Source of the DNA: JAPUEK01 sp963815355
GTDB taxonomy: Bacteria; Pseudomonadota; Alphaproteobacteria; Rhodobacterales; Rhodobacteraceae
DNA length: 64,000 bases
Direction: 5' to 3'
Assembly: GCA_963815355.1 (NCBI GenBank)
Contig: CAWFGJ010000013.1
Location: 310,001 to 374,000 of the forward strand
In this document: piece by piece, positions 8,910 to 17,893 of the stretch
Numbering within the stretch: position 1 is the stretch's first letter
Layout of the letters: each line of letters begins with the position of its first letter
The notes under the pieces: model-generated
What the model saw: the letters and a program-made list of their open reading frames with translations, nothing else
Told to the model about the DNA's origin: nothing
Database searches by the model: none
Position numbers and translations under genes: made by a program

Positions 8910-10568
8910 CTAGCGTTCGGTCAGCTTTAACTCAATCCGGCGGTTCTGCGCGCGCGCCTCGGCACTGTCTCCGGCAGCCACGGGTTGGTATTCACCGAAC
9001 CCGGTCGCGGCCAGACGCTGCGGCGAAAAACCCAAGCCATCCTGCATATACCGCACCACCGACAGGGCGCGCGCCTGCGAAAGCTCCCAGTTGTCGCGGA
9101 ACTCTCCGCTGCCCGAAAGCGGCACGTTGTCGGTGTGGCCATCGACCCGGATGATCCAGTCGATGCTGGGCGGAATCTCAGTGGCCACCTCTTTCAAAGT
9201 CGCCACAACGCCTGCGATCTGCGCCTTGCCCTCGGGGGCAAGATCGGCGGATCCGGGGTTGAACAGCACCTCGGAGGAAAAGACAAAGCGGTCGCCCACC
9301 ACCCGCACGCCCTCCCGCCCGGCCAAAAGCTGCGACAACTCACCAAAGAATTCCGACCGGAACTTCTCCAGATTGGCCTTTTCGGCCTCCAGCCGCTTGC
9401 GCTCGGCGGCTTCCAATGCCGCGCGTTGCTTTTGTTCAGACGCGACTTGCGCCAAAGCAGCGTTCAACTGCCCGCCCAGAACGTCCAGTTGCACCTTCGC
9501 CGTCACGTCCTTGGCCGCCGAGGCATCCAGCAATTCCTGAAGCGAGGCCAATTGCCCGCGCAGGGCTGCGATTTGCTCATTCAGCAGCGCCATCTTCTCG
9601 GATGCGGCCAGCACCTTTTCCCGCTCGGCCCCCAGCGCGGTCTCGGCGGTGGCCAGAAGGGCGGCCTTGCGCTCGGCCTCGGTGCTGGCCTTTTGCGCCG
9701 CCGCCGCGGTCTTTTCCGCCGCCGCCTGTGCGGCTTTTGCGGCGTCGGTCTGGGCGGCGGCCAGCAGAACCAGCGTCTCTTCGGCGCGCTTGCGCTGTTC
9801 TTCAAGGGCCAGCGTCATCGCTGTCAGTTCGGTGTCGGAGGATTGCAGCTTTTCGCGCAACGCGGCCAAGGCCGCCGCATCCACCAACCGCGCCGCCTCG
9901 GCCTCTGACACCTTGGCCTGCGCCGCCGTCAGGTCGGCTTTTGCCGCGGCCCCGTCGGCCTTCAACTGCGCCACCAGCGCCTCCAGCGCCTCGCGGCGGG
10001 CGGCGGCCAGACGGGCCGTCTCGGCCCCTGCGTCAATCTCGCTGCGCGCCTTGGCCAAGGCCAGTTGCATCGCCTCTTGCTCGGTCACCAGCTTGGCTTG
10101 CGCGGCTTGCAGATCCGCGACCGACGCGGTCAGCGCGCTGACCTGCCCCCGTGCGCTGTCACGATCCGCCAAAAGGCTGGCGACCTGCGCCTCAAAACTG
10201 GCGATCCGGCCCTGTGCTGCGGCCAATTCGTCGGTTTTCGCGGTCAACTGCGTGGTCAGGGTCGCGACAAGCCCGGCCTGCCGTGTGCCCTCGGCCTCGG
10301 CTTTGGCAAGGTTGGCGGTCAGCCCGCCGACCTGGGCTGTCAAATCCTCGGCCTTGCGCCGCTCTAACCCCAGCGCATCGGCAAGGCTGGCCACCTGTTC
10401 GGTCAGGGCGGCCAACTCGCTGCCTTGAGTGGTGATCGTCTCACGCAATACCGATTGCATGACGGTAAAGATCGTCAGCACGAACATCAGCACCATCAGC
10501 AGCGTGGTGACCGCATCCACAAACCCCGGCCAGATCATCGAGGAATCGCGGCGGCGTGACAGGCCCAT
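8910..10568 (-). CDS. MotB/OmpA-like peptidoglycan-binding protein with long coiled coil
   Basis: 552 residues. A single N-terminal membrane segment (about 12-37) carries an Asp at 18, in the place of the proton-binding Asp of MotB-type channel proteins. It is followed by about 350 residues of Ala/Glu/Lys/Leu heptad sequence (a long periplasmic coiled coil), then a C-terminal OmpA domain with GHTDNVPLSG, FRDNWELSQARALSVVRYM and RAQNRRIEL, which bind peptidoglycan. It starts 3 bases after the MotA/ExbB-like gene, so the two probably form one proton-driven envelope complex. The coiled coil is far longer than in flagellar MotB, and no flagellar genes are near. Exact role unknown. Confidence 0.85.
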   Translation of the reverse strand: MGLSRRRDSSMIWPGFVDAVTTLLMVLMFVLTIFTVMQSVLRETITTQGSELAALTEQVASLADALGLERRKAEDLTAQVGGLTANLAKAEAEGTRQAGLVATLTTQLTAKTDELAAAQGRIASFEAQVASLLADRDSARGQVSALTASVADLQAAQAKLVTEQEAMQLALAKARSEIDAGAETARLAAARREALEALVAQLKADGAAAKADLTAAQAKVSEAEAARLVDAAALAALREKLQSSDTELTAMTLALEEQRKRAEETLVLLAAAQTDAAKAAQAAAEKTAAAAQKASTEAERKAALLATAETALGAEREKVLAASEKMALLNEQIAALRGQLASLQELLDASAAKDVTAKVQLDVLGGQLNAALAQVASEQKQRAALEAAERKRLEAEKANLEKFRSEFFGELSQLLAGREGVRVVGDRFVFSSEVLFNPGSADLAPEGKAQIAGVVATLKEVATEIPPSIDWIIRVDGHTDNVPLSGSGEFRDNWELSQARALSVVRYMQDGLGFSPQRLAATGFGEYQPVAAGDSAEARAQNRRIELKLTER

Positions 10569-10571
10569 CGC

Positions 10572-11780
10572 TTAGCCCCGCCCGCGTGCGACCTGCCGCA
10601 CCGCAGCGGTCAGCGAAGACAGATCGGCGCGAATATCGGCAAGGCTTTCTTGCCGCCCCGCGGAAAGCTCTTCCAAGATCCGCAAAAGCTGCACATCGAT
10701 GGAGCGCAAGCGCATCCGGCTTTCGGCGTCTGAATGGGCGCCGCCTTCGGCCCCGGTCAGCGCCTCAATCAGCCGCTCTTGCCCTTCGGCAATCCGCGTC
10801 AGCGCGGCGGTCTGGCCGCTTTCCGCCGTGATCTGCGTGGTCAGCCGCTCAATCGCGCCCGTCAACTCCAGCAGGCTTTCCTCTACCCCGGCCCGGTTCG
10901 CCTCGGATTGGGTGTAAAGCGTCTGCAGCACCTCCACTTGCGCGCCCAGATGGTCGAGCAAGGCCGACACCGGGCCAGACTCCCCCTCGGCATCGCCCGA
11001 GGAAAACCCAAGCCGCGTGATCGATGACAGCCATTCCTCCAGTTCGCGGTAAAACCGGTTCTGGCCGTGGCCCGCAAACAGTTCCAGCAAGCCCACCACC
11101 AGCGAACCCGCAAGCCCCAGCAGCGATGAAGAAAACGCCGTCCCCATCCCGCCCAACTGGCTTTCCAGCCCGCTCATCAGCTTGCCGAACACCTCCAGCC
11201 CGCTTTCGCCCTCTTGCGGGGCCAGTGAGCGGATGGTTTCCACCACTGCCGGAACCGTGGTCGCAAGCCCAAAGAAGGTGCCCAGCAGCCCAAGGAAGAT
11301 CAAAAGGTTGGTCAGATAGCGCGTGATGTCGCGCGCCTCATCAATCCGCGTCGCGACGCTTTCAAGGATCGACCGCGAGGAAGAGGACGAGATCTGCATC
11401 TTCACCCCCCGCGATCGCAACAGCGAGGCCAAGGGGGCCAGCAGGCGCGGCGGGGTCGCATTTTCGGAACCGGGGGCGTGACGGGCAAAGGCCTCAATCC
11501 AGCTGACCGATTGGGCAAGGATGAACACCTGCCAGAAACAGGTGAACACCCCGAACAGGAACACTGTTGAGATAAAGCCGTTCAACAACGGGTTGGTGCG
11601 GATAATGCCCAGAACCGTTTCGTGGATGAACCACGCGCCCGCGCCGACCAGCGCGCAGGCCAGCAGCATCGTCACGATCTGGCGGATCGGCTGACTGAAA
11701 AACGCCGCCGGTTCCTTCAGTCGTTCCGACGCGTTGCGCCGGCTGACGAACTCGACCGGTTCTTGCGTGGGTCGTTCCAT
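10572..11780 (-). CDS. MotA/TolQ/ExbB-family proton channel protein
   Basis: Inner-membrane channel partner of the MotB/OmpA-like protein. 402 residues from ATG 11780; a frame 20 codons longer exists but looks non-coding. About four membrane segments: near 33-57, 65-94, a conserved LTNLLIFLGLLGTFFGLATT, and AFSSSLLGLAGSLVVGLLEL. The third and fourth are the characteristic MotA/ExbB channel helices. The C-terminal ~150 residues are hydrophilic and partly coiled. It is first of the two-gene unit. Family is clear; the process driven (envelope constriction, transport or other) is not. Confidence 0.85.
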   Translation of the reverse strand: MERPTQEPVEFVSRRNASERLKEPAAFFSQPIRQIVTMLLACALVGAGAWFIHETVLGIIRTNPLLNGFISTVFLFGVFTCFWQVFILAQSVSWIEAFARHAPGSENATPPRLLAPLASLLRSRGVKMQISSSSSRSILESVATRIDEARDITRYLTNLLIFLGLLGTFFGLATTVPAVVETIRSLAPQEGESGLEVFGKLMSGLESQLGGMGTAFSSSLLGLAGSLVVGLLELFAGHGQNRFYRELEEWLSSITRLGFSSGDAEGESGPVSALLDHLGAQVEVLQTLYTQSEANRAGVEESLLELTGAIERLTTQITAESGQTAALTRIAEGQERLIEALTGAEGGAHSDAESRMRLRSIDVQLLRILEELSAGRQESLADIRADLSSLTAAVRQVARGRG

Positions 11781-11852
11781 GTGGTGGCGCCCGATTGTTC
11801 TGCTCTGTGTGCAGAATAGCAGGCAAGTTGCGGAAACCAAGCGAAACTCGCG

Positions 11853-12383
11853 CTAAAGCGCCTTCACCCGCGCGGCAAGCCAGACAAGATCTTCGTCCGC
11901 GATGCCAAGCGCGCACAGGTGTTCGGCCGTTGCGAAAAGATAGTCCCGGTTTGAACCACGACCGCCGATGGCATGGGCGATGATGCGCGCCTGTTCCTCG
12001 CGCGACAGCCCGCCGCAATACTGCACATGATCGGGGTCGATCACGAACACCAACGCCTCAACCTGACGGCCATCGGCAAGGCTTAGCGGCAGATACCGCT
12101 CAAGATACGCCGACGAGATCAACTCACGCTCGCGCAGGGCCGCGATGGTTTGCGCCTCTGCCCCCGGTTCCACCCGGAACGCGACGCCGTCACAATGCGC
12201 GCCGTCGGCGGCATCCAAGGCCAGCACCAACCCCGGCGCGGCTTCTGATCCGCGATGATGAATGGACCGCATGCAAAAGCTGCGGTGCCAGCCCGCCGCC
12301 CGCGCCACGCTTTGCTCGGCCACCGGAAACTCCGGGTTCCAGATCAGCGACCCATAGCCAAAGACCCATAACGATTGTGTCAT
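11853..12383 (-). CDS. chaC: glutathione-specific gamma-glutamylcyclotransferase, ChaC family
   Basis: Cytoplasmic enzyme that splits glutathione into 5-oxoproline and Cys-Gly. 176 residues. WVFGYGSLIWNPEF at the N-terminus contains the substrate loop GYGSLIW (9-15); RERELIS holds the catalytic Glu; CGGLSREEQARIIAHAIGGRGSN is a typical later block. Its start lies 61 bases from that of the DUF2125 gene on the other strand, so the two probably share a divergent promoter region. Thematically it fits with gloB nearby (glutathione metabolism), but they are not in one operon. Confidence 0.92.
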   Translation of the reverse strand: MTQSLWVFGYGSLIWNPEFPVAEQSVARAAGWHRSFCMRSIHHRGSEAAPGLVLALDAADGAHCDGVAFRVEPGAEAQTIAALRERELISSAYLERYLPLSLADGRQVEALVFVIDPDHVQYCGGLSREEQARIIAHAIGGRGSNRDYLFATAEHLCALGIADEDLVWLAARVKAL

Positions 12384-12443
12384 CCGCTGGCCCTCCTCAT
12401 GCGGGATGGTGTAAGCAGGCGCGGCACCAAAGGAAAGACCACC

Positions 12444-13457
12444 ATGCGCGCGCTGATCTGGATTGTTCTTGCGGCATCAAGCCTGTGGTTCGGCTGGTGG
12501 TTTGTAGCCTCAACAGGGGTGGAACGCGGCGCGACCAACTGGTTCGCCGAACTGCACGACCGCGGACTGGTGGCCGAAAACGCCGGAATATCGGTGACAG
12601 GCTTTCCCAACCGGGTCGATCTGAACGTGGCACAACCCCACATCGCAGACCCCGACAGCCAACTTGGATGGAGCGCGCCCTTCCTGCAAGTCTTTGCGAT
12701 GACATGGAAACCTTGGCATGTGATCGCCGCCCTGCCGCATGAGCAGACCTTTACCCTGCCCGACCAAGCCATCACCCTGACCAGTGACCGCTTCATGGCC
12801 AGCCTTGCCCTGCACCCCGGCCCGGCGCTGGCCCTGAACGAAACCGTGGTTGAGGTGGAAGCGCCCAAGGCCGCCTCTACGAACGGATGGGCGCTTGCGG
12901 CGGCCAAAGTGGTGATCTCCACCCGCGACGACCCCAGCCGCGCCAACGCCCACCGCCTTGGCATGCGGATCGACGATCTGGCCCCGGATGCGGGCCTTTT
13001 GGCCGCCTTGCAGGACCAGAACCTGCCCGCGCTGATCACGCTGATCCGGCTGGATGCGAGCGCGCGCTTCACCGCCCCGCTTGACCGCGCTGTCGGCACT
13101 TCCCACCCGCAACTGCAGGGCTTTGATCTGGCCGAGGCGCGGCTGGACTGGGGCCGCTTTTCGCTGACCGCCAAGGGCGGGATGGAGGCCGGGCCAGACG
13201 GTCTGGCAGTGGGTGAGATCGCCATTCGCATTCAGGACTGGCGCACCCTGCCGCCTCTTTTGGCCGCACTGGGGCTGATCTCGCCCCAAATGGCCCCCAC
13301 ATTGGAGCGCGGGCTGGAAGTCATGGCGAAATCCAACCCCGACCCCGCGGTGCTGGACCTTACGCTGAAGGCGGCGGATGGCAAGCTGCGCCTTGGGCCG
13401 CTGCCGCTTGGCAATGCACCGGTGCTGCGGCGCGATCTGGCCGCACCGGCAGGCTGA
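12444..13457 (+). CDS. DUF2125 domain-containing envelope protein
   Basis: 337 residues. I chose ATG 12444 because AGGAAAG precedes it and the protein then begins with a hydrophobic signal/anchor (MRALIWIVLAASSLWFGWWF). The rest is a soluble periplasmic-type domain with the DUF2125 pattern, including GFPNRVDL and a later LDWGRFSLTAKGGM. The function of the family is unknown to me. Its stop TGA abuts the stop of the convergent extensin-like gene, forming TGATCA with no spacer. Confidence 0.8.
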   Translation: MRALIWIVLAASSLWFGWWFVASTGVERGATNWFAELHDRGLVAENAGISVTGFPNRVDLNVAQPHIADPDSQLGWSAPFLQVFAMTWKPWHVIAALPHEQTFTLPDQAITLTSDRFMASLALHPGPALALNETVVEVEAPKAASTNGWALAAAKVVISTRDDPSRANAHRLGMRIDDLAPDAGLLAALQDQNLPALITLIRLDASARFTAPLDRAVGTSHPQLQGFDLAEARLDWGRFSLTAKGGMEAGPDGLAVGEIAIRIQDWRTLPPLLAALGLISPQMAPTLERGLEVMAKSNPDPAVLDLTLKAADGKLRLGPLPLGNAPVLRRDLAAPAG

Positions 13458-14363
13458 TCAGCGGCAGTAAGGCCCGCCGCGATAGCTTGCGATGTCGAAA
13501 TGCAAATGGTCTTCGTGGAACCCGTCCGATCCGGGGCCCAGCGTGGTGCCGAAAATCCCGCAGGCCGCCTTGTGGGCCTTGCGGATTTCCTTGTTATAGT
13601 CGCGCGCCACAGACCATTCCTTGCCATCGGCAAAGACAAAACCCGCCACGTCAATCGCCTTGCCGCGCCCGTGTTCGCTGACCTTGGCCCCGCGCACGTT
13701 GTTACGCGGACGGCAGGCATAGCTCGCCGCGATCCGCAATTCGATCACCTCGCGCTTGCCAAAGGCCGGGCGCATGGCCTGCTCAATCCATGTCTTCAGC
13801 GCCCCCGCCGCCTCGCAGTTCAGCGTGGCGGGTTGGTTCAGCCGGATGCCGTCGATCGCCGTCACCCGGACGGGCGCCTCTATGCCGCAGCCTTTGACCT
13901 TTGAGGTGATGGGCTTCAACACATCGCCCATGATGTCCGGATCGTTGCAGATGGACCCTTTGGGGGTCTTCTTTTTGCGACCCTTGGTGACGGGTGCCGG
14001 CACCGGGGCAGCAACTTGGGCCGAGGCGAATTGCGCCGCCAGACCGCGCGGGCGCGGCTGCGGGCGCGGCACCACCATCACCGCCGCCTCGACCGGCGGC
14101 GCGACCTCTGCCCCCGCCGGAGCGGCCACGGCAAGGCCCGCAGGGCGTGGCAAGGGCCGCAGCATGGGTTCAACAGCAGGTATGTCAGGGGATTGCGCGG
14201 CGGGGGTCTGTTCGGCGGGGGTCTGCGCGGCAGCCCCGACTTGCGACGGCGCAACAGGGGCCACAACGCCGGGACGCGGCAAAGGCAAAAGGGAGCGGTC
14301 CGGCGCCTCGGCCCATGCGCCGCCCGCAAAGGACAGCGCTGCGGCGATGGCCAGAAGCCGCAC
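13458..14363 (-). CDS. extensin-like family secreted protein
   Basis: 301 residues. GTG start at 14363, three bases after the stop of the prephenate dehydrogenase gene. Signal peptide about 1-18 (AAALSFAGGAWA), then a ~110-residue Pro/Ala/Val-rich linker, then a C-terminal extensin-like domain of about 160 residues with ASYACRPRNN, SEHGRGKAIDVAGF, FHEDHLHFDI and a conserved Cys near the end (GGPYCR). The SEHGRGKAID and HEDHLHFD pieces resemble metal-binding peptidoglycan peptidases, so an envelope role is likely, but biochemical function is not established here. Confidence 0.85.
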   Translation of the reverse strand: MRLLAIAAALSFAGGAWAEAPDRSLLPLPRPGVVAPVAPSQVGAAAQTPAEQTPAAQSPDIPAVEPMLRPLPRPAGLAVAAPAGAEVAPPVEAAVMVVPRPQPRPRGLAAQFASAQVAAPVPAPVTKGRKKKTPKGSICNDPDIMGDVLKPITSKVKGCGIEAPVRVTAIDGIRLNQPATLNCEAAGALKTWIEQAMRPAFGKREVIELRIAASYACRPRNNVRGAKVSEHGRGKAIDVAGFVFADGKEWSVARDYNKEIRKAHKAACGIFGTTLGPGSDGFHEDHLHFDIASYRGGPYCR

Positions 14364-14366
14364 CGC

Positions 14367-15308
14367 TCAACCCTCCGATACGGGGGCCGTCCGCCCGAAA
14401 TCAGGGGCCGCGGTGTCTTGCCCGGCCTCAATGATCCCGCGGCGAATAGCGCGAGTGCGGGTAAAATAGGCCTGCAATTCCTCGCCGTCGCCCATGCGGA
14501 TCGCCCGCTGCAGCATGAACAGCTCTTCGGTAAAGCGGCCCAGAATATCCAGCGTCGCTTCCTTGTTGGTCAGGAACACGTCGCGCCACATCACCGGATC
14601 AGAGGCCGCAATCCGCGTGAAATCCCGAAACCCCGACGCGGAGTATTTGATGACTTCGCTGTTGGACACCCGGCCCAGATGGTCCGCCACACCGACCATC
14701 GTATAGGCGATCAGGTGCGGCGTATGCGACACGACCGCCAGCACCAGATCGTGGTGCGGCGCGTCCATCTCATCCACGTTGGACCCCATCGCTTCCCACA
14801 GGGCGCGCAGGCGGGCCACCGCTTCGGGCGGGGATTGCTCGGTCGGGGTCAGCAGGCACCAGCGGTTACGGAACAGGCTGGCAAAGCCAGAGCGCGGCCC
14901 GGAATGCTCGGTCCCGGCCAAGGGATGGGCAGGCACAAAGGCGACCCCGTCCGGGATATGCGGCGAGACTTCGGCGATGACCGCCTGTTTGACAGACCCC
15001 ACATCCGTCACCGTGGCACCGGGCGCCAGATAGGGCCCGATCTCGGCGGCTATGGCCCCCATCGCGCCGACGGGCACCGCCAGCACCACCAGATCCGCCC
15101 CGCCAACCGCTTCGGCGGCGGTGTCGCACACCCGGTCGCACAGCCCGATCTCCAGCGCCACGGCCCGCGTCTCTGCCGATTTGGCGTGGCCGACGATCTC
15201 GCCCGCCAAGCCGTTCTCACGCATCGCCCGCGCCATCGACGAGGCAATCAGGCCAAGCCCGACCAACGCAACCCGCTGGTAAATCGGTGCTGTCGCGGCT
15301 TTGGTCAT
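14367..15308 (-). CDS. tyrC: prephenate/arogenate dehydrogenase
   Basis: NAD(P)-dependent dehydrogenase of the tyrosine branch, converting prephenate (or arogenate) towards tyrosine. 313 residues from the ATG at 15308. Rossmann motif VALVGLGLIASSMARAM at about 13-29; VDEMDAPHHDLVLAVVSHTPH and a helical C-terminal domain are typical of TyrA. There is no fused chorismate mutase. Its ATG overlaps the stop of the hisC-like gene (ATGA), indicating coupling. The symbol tyrC/tyrA varies between annotations; substrate preference cannot be read from sequence. Confidence 0.93.
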   Translation of the reverse strand: MTKAATAPIYQRVALVGLGLIASSMARAMRENGLAGEIVGHAKSAETRAVALEIGLCDRVCDTAAEAVGGADLVVLAVPVGAMGAIAAEIGPYLAPGATVTDVGSVKQAVIAEVSPHIPDGVAFVPAHPLAGTEHSGPRSGFASLFRNRWCLLTPTEQSPPEAVARLRALWEAMGSNVDEMDAPHHDLVLAVVSHTPHLIAYTMVGVADHLGRVSNSEVIKYSASGFRDFTRIAASDPVMWRDVFLTNKEATLDILGRFTEELFMLQRAIRMGDGEELQAYFTRTRAIRRGIIEAGQDTAAPDFGRTAPVSEG

Positions 15309-16393
15309 TTCACGCCCTTGAACTGGCCAATCGCATGGGCCACCCGGCGGCACGAGGCCTCATCGCCAATGGTGATCCGCAGGCAATGCGGCAGTTTGTA
15401 ACCCGCCACCCGCCGCACCAGCAAACCCTGCGCCTGCAAGAACGCATCGCACGCGGTCGCCTCATCCTCACTGGCAAAGCGCGCCAGAATGAAATTGGCC
15501 ATCGAGGTGTCAGACGGAATGCCCAATTCGGCCAAGGCATGGGCCAGCCAACTGCGCATCCGCGCATTGTCGGCCCGGCAGCGGTTGACGTAATCCTGAT
15601 CGCGTACCGCCGCCTCTGCCGCATCCAACTGCGTGTTGGACAGGTTGAACGGCCCGCGAATGCGGTTCAGAACGTCGATGATCGCCTTGGGGCCATAACC
15701 CCAACCGATCCGCAACCCGCCAAGCCCGTAAATCTTGGAAAACGTCCGGGTCATCACCACGTTGGACCGCTTTTCGATCAGCGCCAGCCCCCCGTCAAAG
15801 CCCTCGACATATTCGGCATAGGCCCCGTCCAGCACCAAGATCGCCTGCGCGGGCAACCCTTCGGCCAGACGCTCTACTTCGGCGGCGGAAATCATCGTGC
15901 CGGTGGGGTTGTTGGGGTTGGCGATGAACACCAGACGGGTGCGCCGGTTGCACGCCTTCAAGATCGCATCGACATCGGTGGTCCGGTCGCGCTCGGCCAC
16001 CTCAACCGGGGTCGCCCCCGCCGCCAGCGCCGAAATCCGGTACATCAGAAAGCCGTGTTCGGTAAAGACCACCTCATCCTTGGGCCCGGCATAGGCCTGA
16101 CACAGAAAGGTAATGATCTCATCTGAACCCACACCGCAAATCACCCGGCCCGCATCCAGGCCATGCGCTTCGGCAATCGCTGTGCGCAACGCGGCATGGT
16201 CGGTGACGGGATAGCGGTGGATCTGGTGCACCGAGCGGGAAAACGCGTCTTTCGCCTTGTCCGAAGGCCCGAACGGGTTCTCGTTCGAGGAAAGCTTGGT
16301 CACATTCGCAACGCCCTGCACGCTGGCCTTACCACCCTCATAAAGGGCAATGTCCAGAATACCGGGCTGCGGTTTGATCGGATCGTTCATCAT
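15305..16393 (-). CDS. hisC: histidinol-phosphate / aromatic aminotransferase
   Basis: PLP-dependent fold-type I aminotransferase, 362 residues. Visible blocks: KLSSNENPFGPS at the N-terminus, FIANPNNPTGTM, VLDGAYAEYVEG (PLP-binding Asp and Tyr), and RTFSKIYGLGGLRIGWGY, containing the Schiff-base Lys. It could act on histidinol phosphate or on prephenate/phenylpyruvate; translational overlap with the prephenate dehydrogenase favours an aromatic role, while hisS-hisZ-hisG lies 13 kb away. Start: double ATG at 16393/16390 behind TTTGGGGACC; the longer frame to 16501 looks non-coding. Confidence 0.9.
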   Translation of the reverse strand: MMNDPIKPQPGILDIALYEGGKASVQGVANVTKLSSNENPFGPSDKAKDAFSRSVHQIHRYPVTDHAALRTAIAEAHGLDAGRVICGVGSDEIITFLCQAYAGPKDEVVFTEHGFLMYRISALAAGATPVEVAERDRTTDVDAILKACNRRTRLVFIANPNNPTGTMISAAEVERLAEGLPAQAILVLDGAYAEYVEGFDGGLALIEKRSNVVMTRTFSKIYGLGGLRIGWGYGPKAIIDVLNRIRGPFNLSNTQLDAAEAAVRDQDYVNRCRADNARMRSWLAHALAELGIPSDTSMANFILARFASEDEATACDAFLQAQGLLVRRVAGYKLPHCLRITIGDEASCRRVAHAIGQFKGVK

Positions 16394-16470
16394 GGTCCCC
16401 AAATCCCTGGCCCGCGTTTTAGCGGCGCACCGGGAGCAATGCCAGCGGCATTTACCCCCGATGCCATCGC

Positions 16471-17886
16471 TCACACCACAAGGAAGTTTGTGAACTGCCA
16501 AGGATCGCTGTCATCGCGGTCTTCGGCAAAGCGATTGATCCGGTTGGCCAGCGGCGTCCAGTCCGTGTAATGCGCCTCAACAGACCCCAGATAGGGCCTT
16601 TGAACCGCAAGACAACGGGCGTGATCCATCTCATCCGCCTCAACAAAGCCTTCGTTCGGATTCTCTGCCGCCCAGACCATCGCCGCCAGAACCGCACTGG
16701 TCACCTGCATGCCAGTGGCGTTCTGATAGGGCGCCAGCGCGCGCGCCTCCTCAATCGACAGACGCGAGCCATACCACATCGCCCCCTTGGCATGACCGTA
16801 AAGGAACACGCCCAGATCGTCGCCGCCCGCGGTGATTTCCTCGGCCGTCAGGATATGCTTGCGCTCGGGCAACTGGCCCGACCCGTTGATCTCATGCAGC
16901 GAAAGGATCGCGTCGTTACAGGGGTGATAGGCATAATGGCAGGTCGGACGATAGATCGCCGCCCCGTTCTGCCAGACGGTGTAATAATCCGGGATCGACA
17001 GCGCCTCGTTATGCGTCACCACATAGCCAAACTGCGGCCCCACATCCGGGCACCAGCTGCGCACCCGCGTATCGGCACCCGGGCGGTCGATCCAGATCGC
17101 ATAGCCCGCGCCAAAGTCAAACGCATGGCCCTCGGGCGGCAGCTTTTTCTCATGCGTGCCCCAGCCCAACTCTGCCGGCTGATAGCCCTCCGACAGCAAA
17201 CCATCCACCGACCATGTGTTGACGAACACGCCCACAGGCTTGGCCCGCGCCGAGACCTGCGTGTCCCGCTCGGCCACATGCACGCCCTTGACGCCCAGCT
17301 CCATCGACAACCGCGCCCAATCCTCGCGGCTTTGCGGATCAGCCGCCACGCCGGTATCGGCGGCCAGACGCAACAACGCCTCTTTGTACAGCCACGACAC
17401 CATCCCCGGATTGGCCCCACAACACGACACCGCCGTCGGCCCGCCGACAAAGCGCTTGCCGATCTCACGCACCTTTTCGCGCAGCGGGTAGTTCGTCCGC
17501 TCGGCATTGGGCAGCGGCGAGCCAAAGTAGAACCCCGGCCAAGGCTCCACCACCGTATCAATGTATTGAACACCCAACGCCTGACACAGCAGCATCAGCT
17601 CAATGGAATCCACATCCACCGACAGGTTGACGATAAAGCCTTTGCCTGCGGGAAACAGCCCGCGCAACACCTCGGCGAAGTTGTCCGGCGTCAGCGCGAC
17701 CTGCAAATGGCGGATGCCATGCTCGGCCAAAAGGGGCGCGAACTCGTCCGAAGGCTCAATCACAGTGAAGGCGGCGCGATCAAAACCGATATGCCGCTCT
17801 ATCAGGGGCAACACGCCCCGCCCGATAGAACCAAAGCCGATCATCACCAAAGGCCCGTCGATGCGGGTGTGTACGGTATAGGTCAT
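16471..17886 (-). CDS. hss: homospermidine synthase
   Basis: NAD-dependent enzyme that makes sym-homospermidine from putrescine (or putrescine and spermidine) by aminobutyl transfer. 471 residues, the usual size. NAD-binding loop GFGSIGRG at 17-24; NLSVDVDSIELMLLC, CCGANPGMVSW and HVAERDTQ are characteristic of the saccharopine-dehydrogenase-like Hss family. It begins 7 bases after the UPF0114 gene and is followed 77 bases later by hisC, all on the minus strand. Confident family call; kinetics and preferred amine are unknown. Confidence 0.93.
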   Translation of the reverse strand: MTYTVHTRIDGPLVMIGFGSIGRGVLPLIERHIGFDRAAFTVIEPSDEFAPLLAEHGIRHLQVALTPDNFAEVLRGLFPAGKGFIVNLSVDVDSIELMLLCQALGVQYIDTVVEPWPGFYFGSPLPNAERTNYPLREKVREIGKRFVGGPTAVSCCGANPGMVSWLYKEALLRLAADTGVAADPQSREDWARLSMELGVKGVHVAERDTQVSARAKPVGVFVNTWSVDGLLSEGYQPAELGWGTHEKKLPPEGHAFDFGAGYAIWIDRPGADTRVRSWCPDVGPQFGYVVTHNEALSIPDYYTVWQNGAAIYRPTCHYAYHPCNDAILSLHEINGSGQLPERKHILTAEEITAGGDDLGVFLYGHAKGAMWYGSRLSIEEARALAPYQNATGMQVTSAVLAAMVWAAENPNEGFVEADEMDHARCLAVQRPYLGSVEAHYTDWTPLANRINRFAEDRDDSDPWQFTNFLVV

Positions 17887-17893
17887 CAGGCCC

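Noticed and set aside
8910..11780. Zorya-type anti-phage system (ZorA/ZorB-like)
   Set aside because: The pair has MotA- and MotB-like proteins, but there is no ZorC, ZorD or ZorE gene nearby, and the long coiled coil is on the periplasmic OmpA partner rather than on the cytoplasmic tail of the channel protein.
16402..16501. Longer N-terminus for the HisC-type protein
   Set aside because: The extra residues are Cys/Arg-rich and unlike the family; the ATG at 16393 has a ribosome site.
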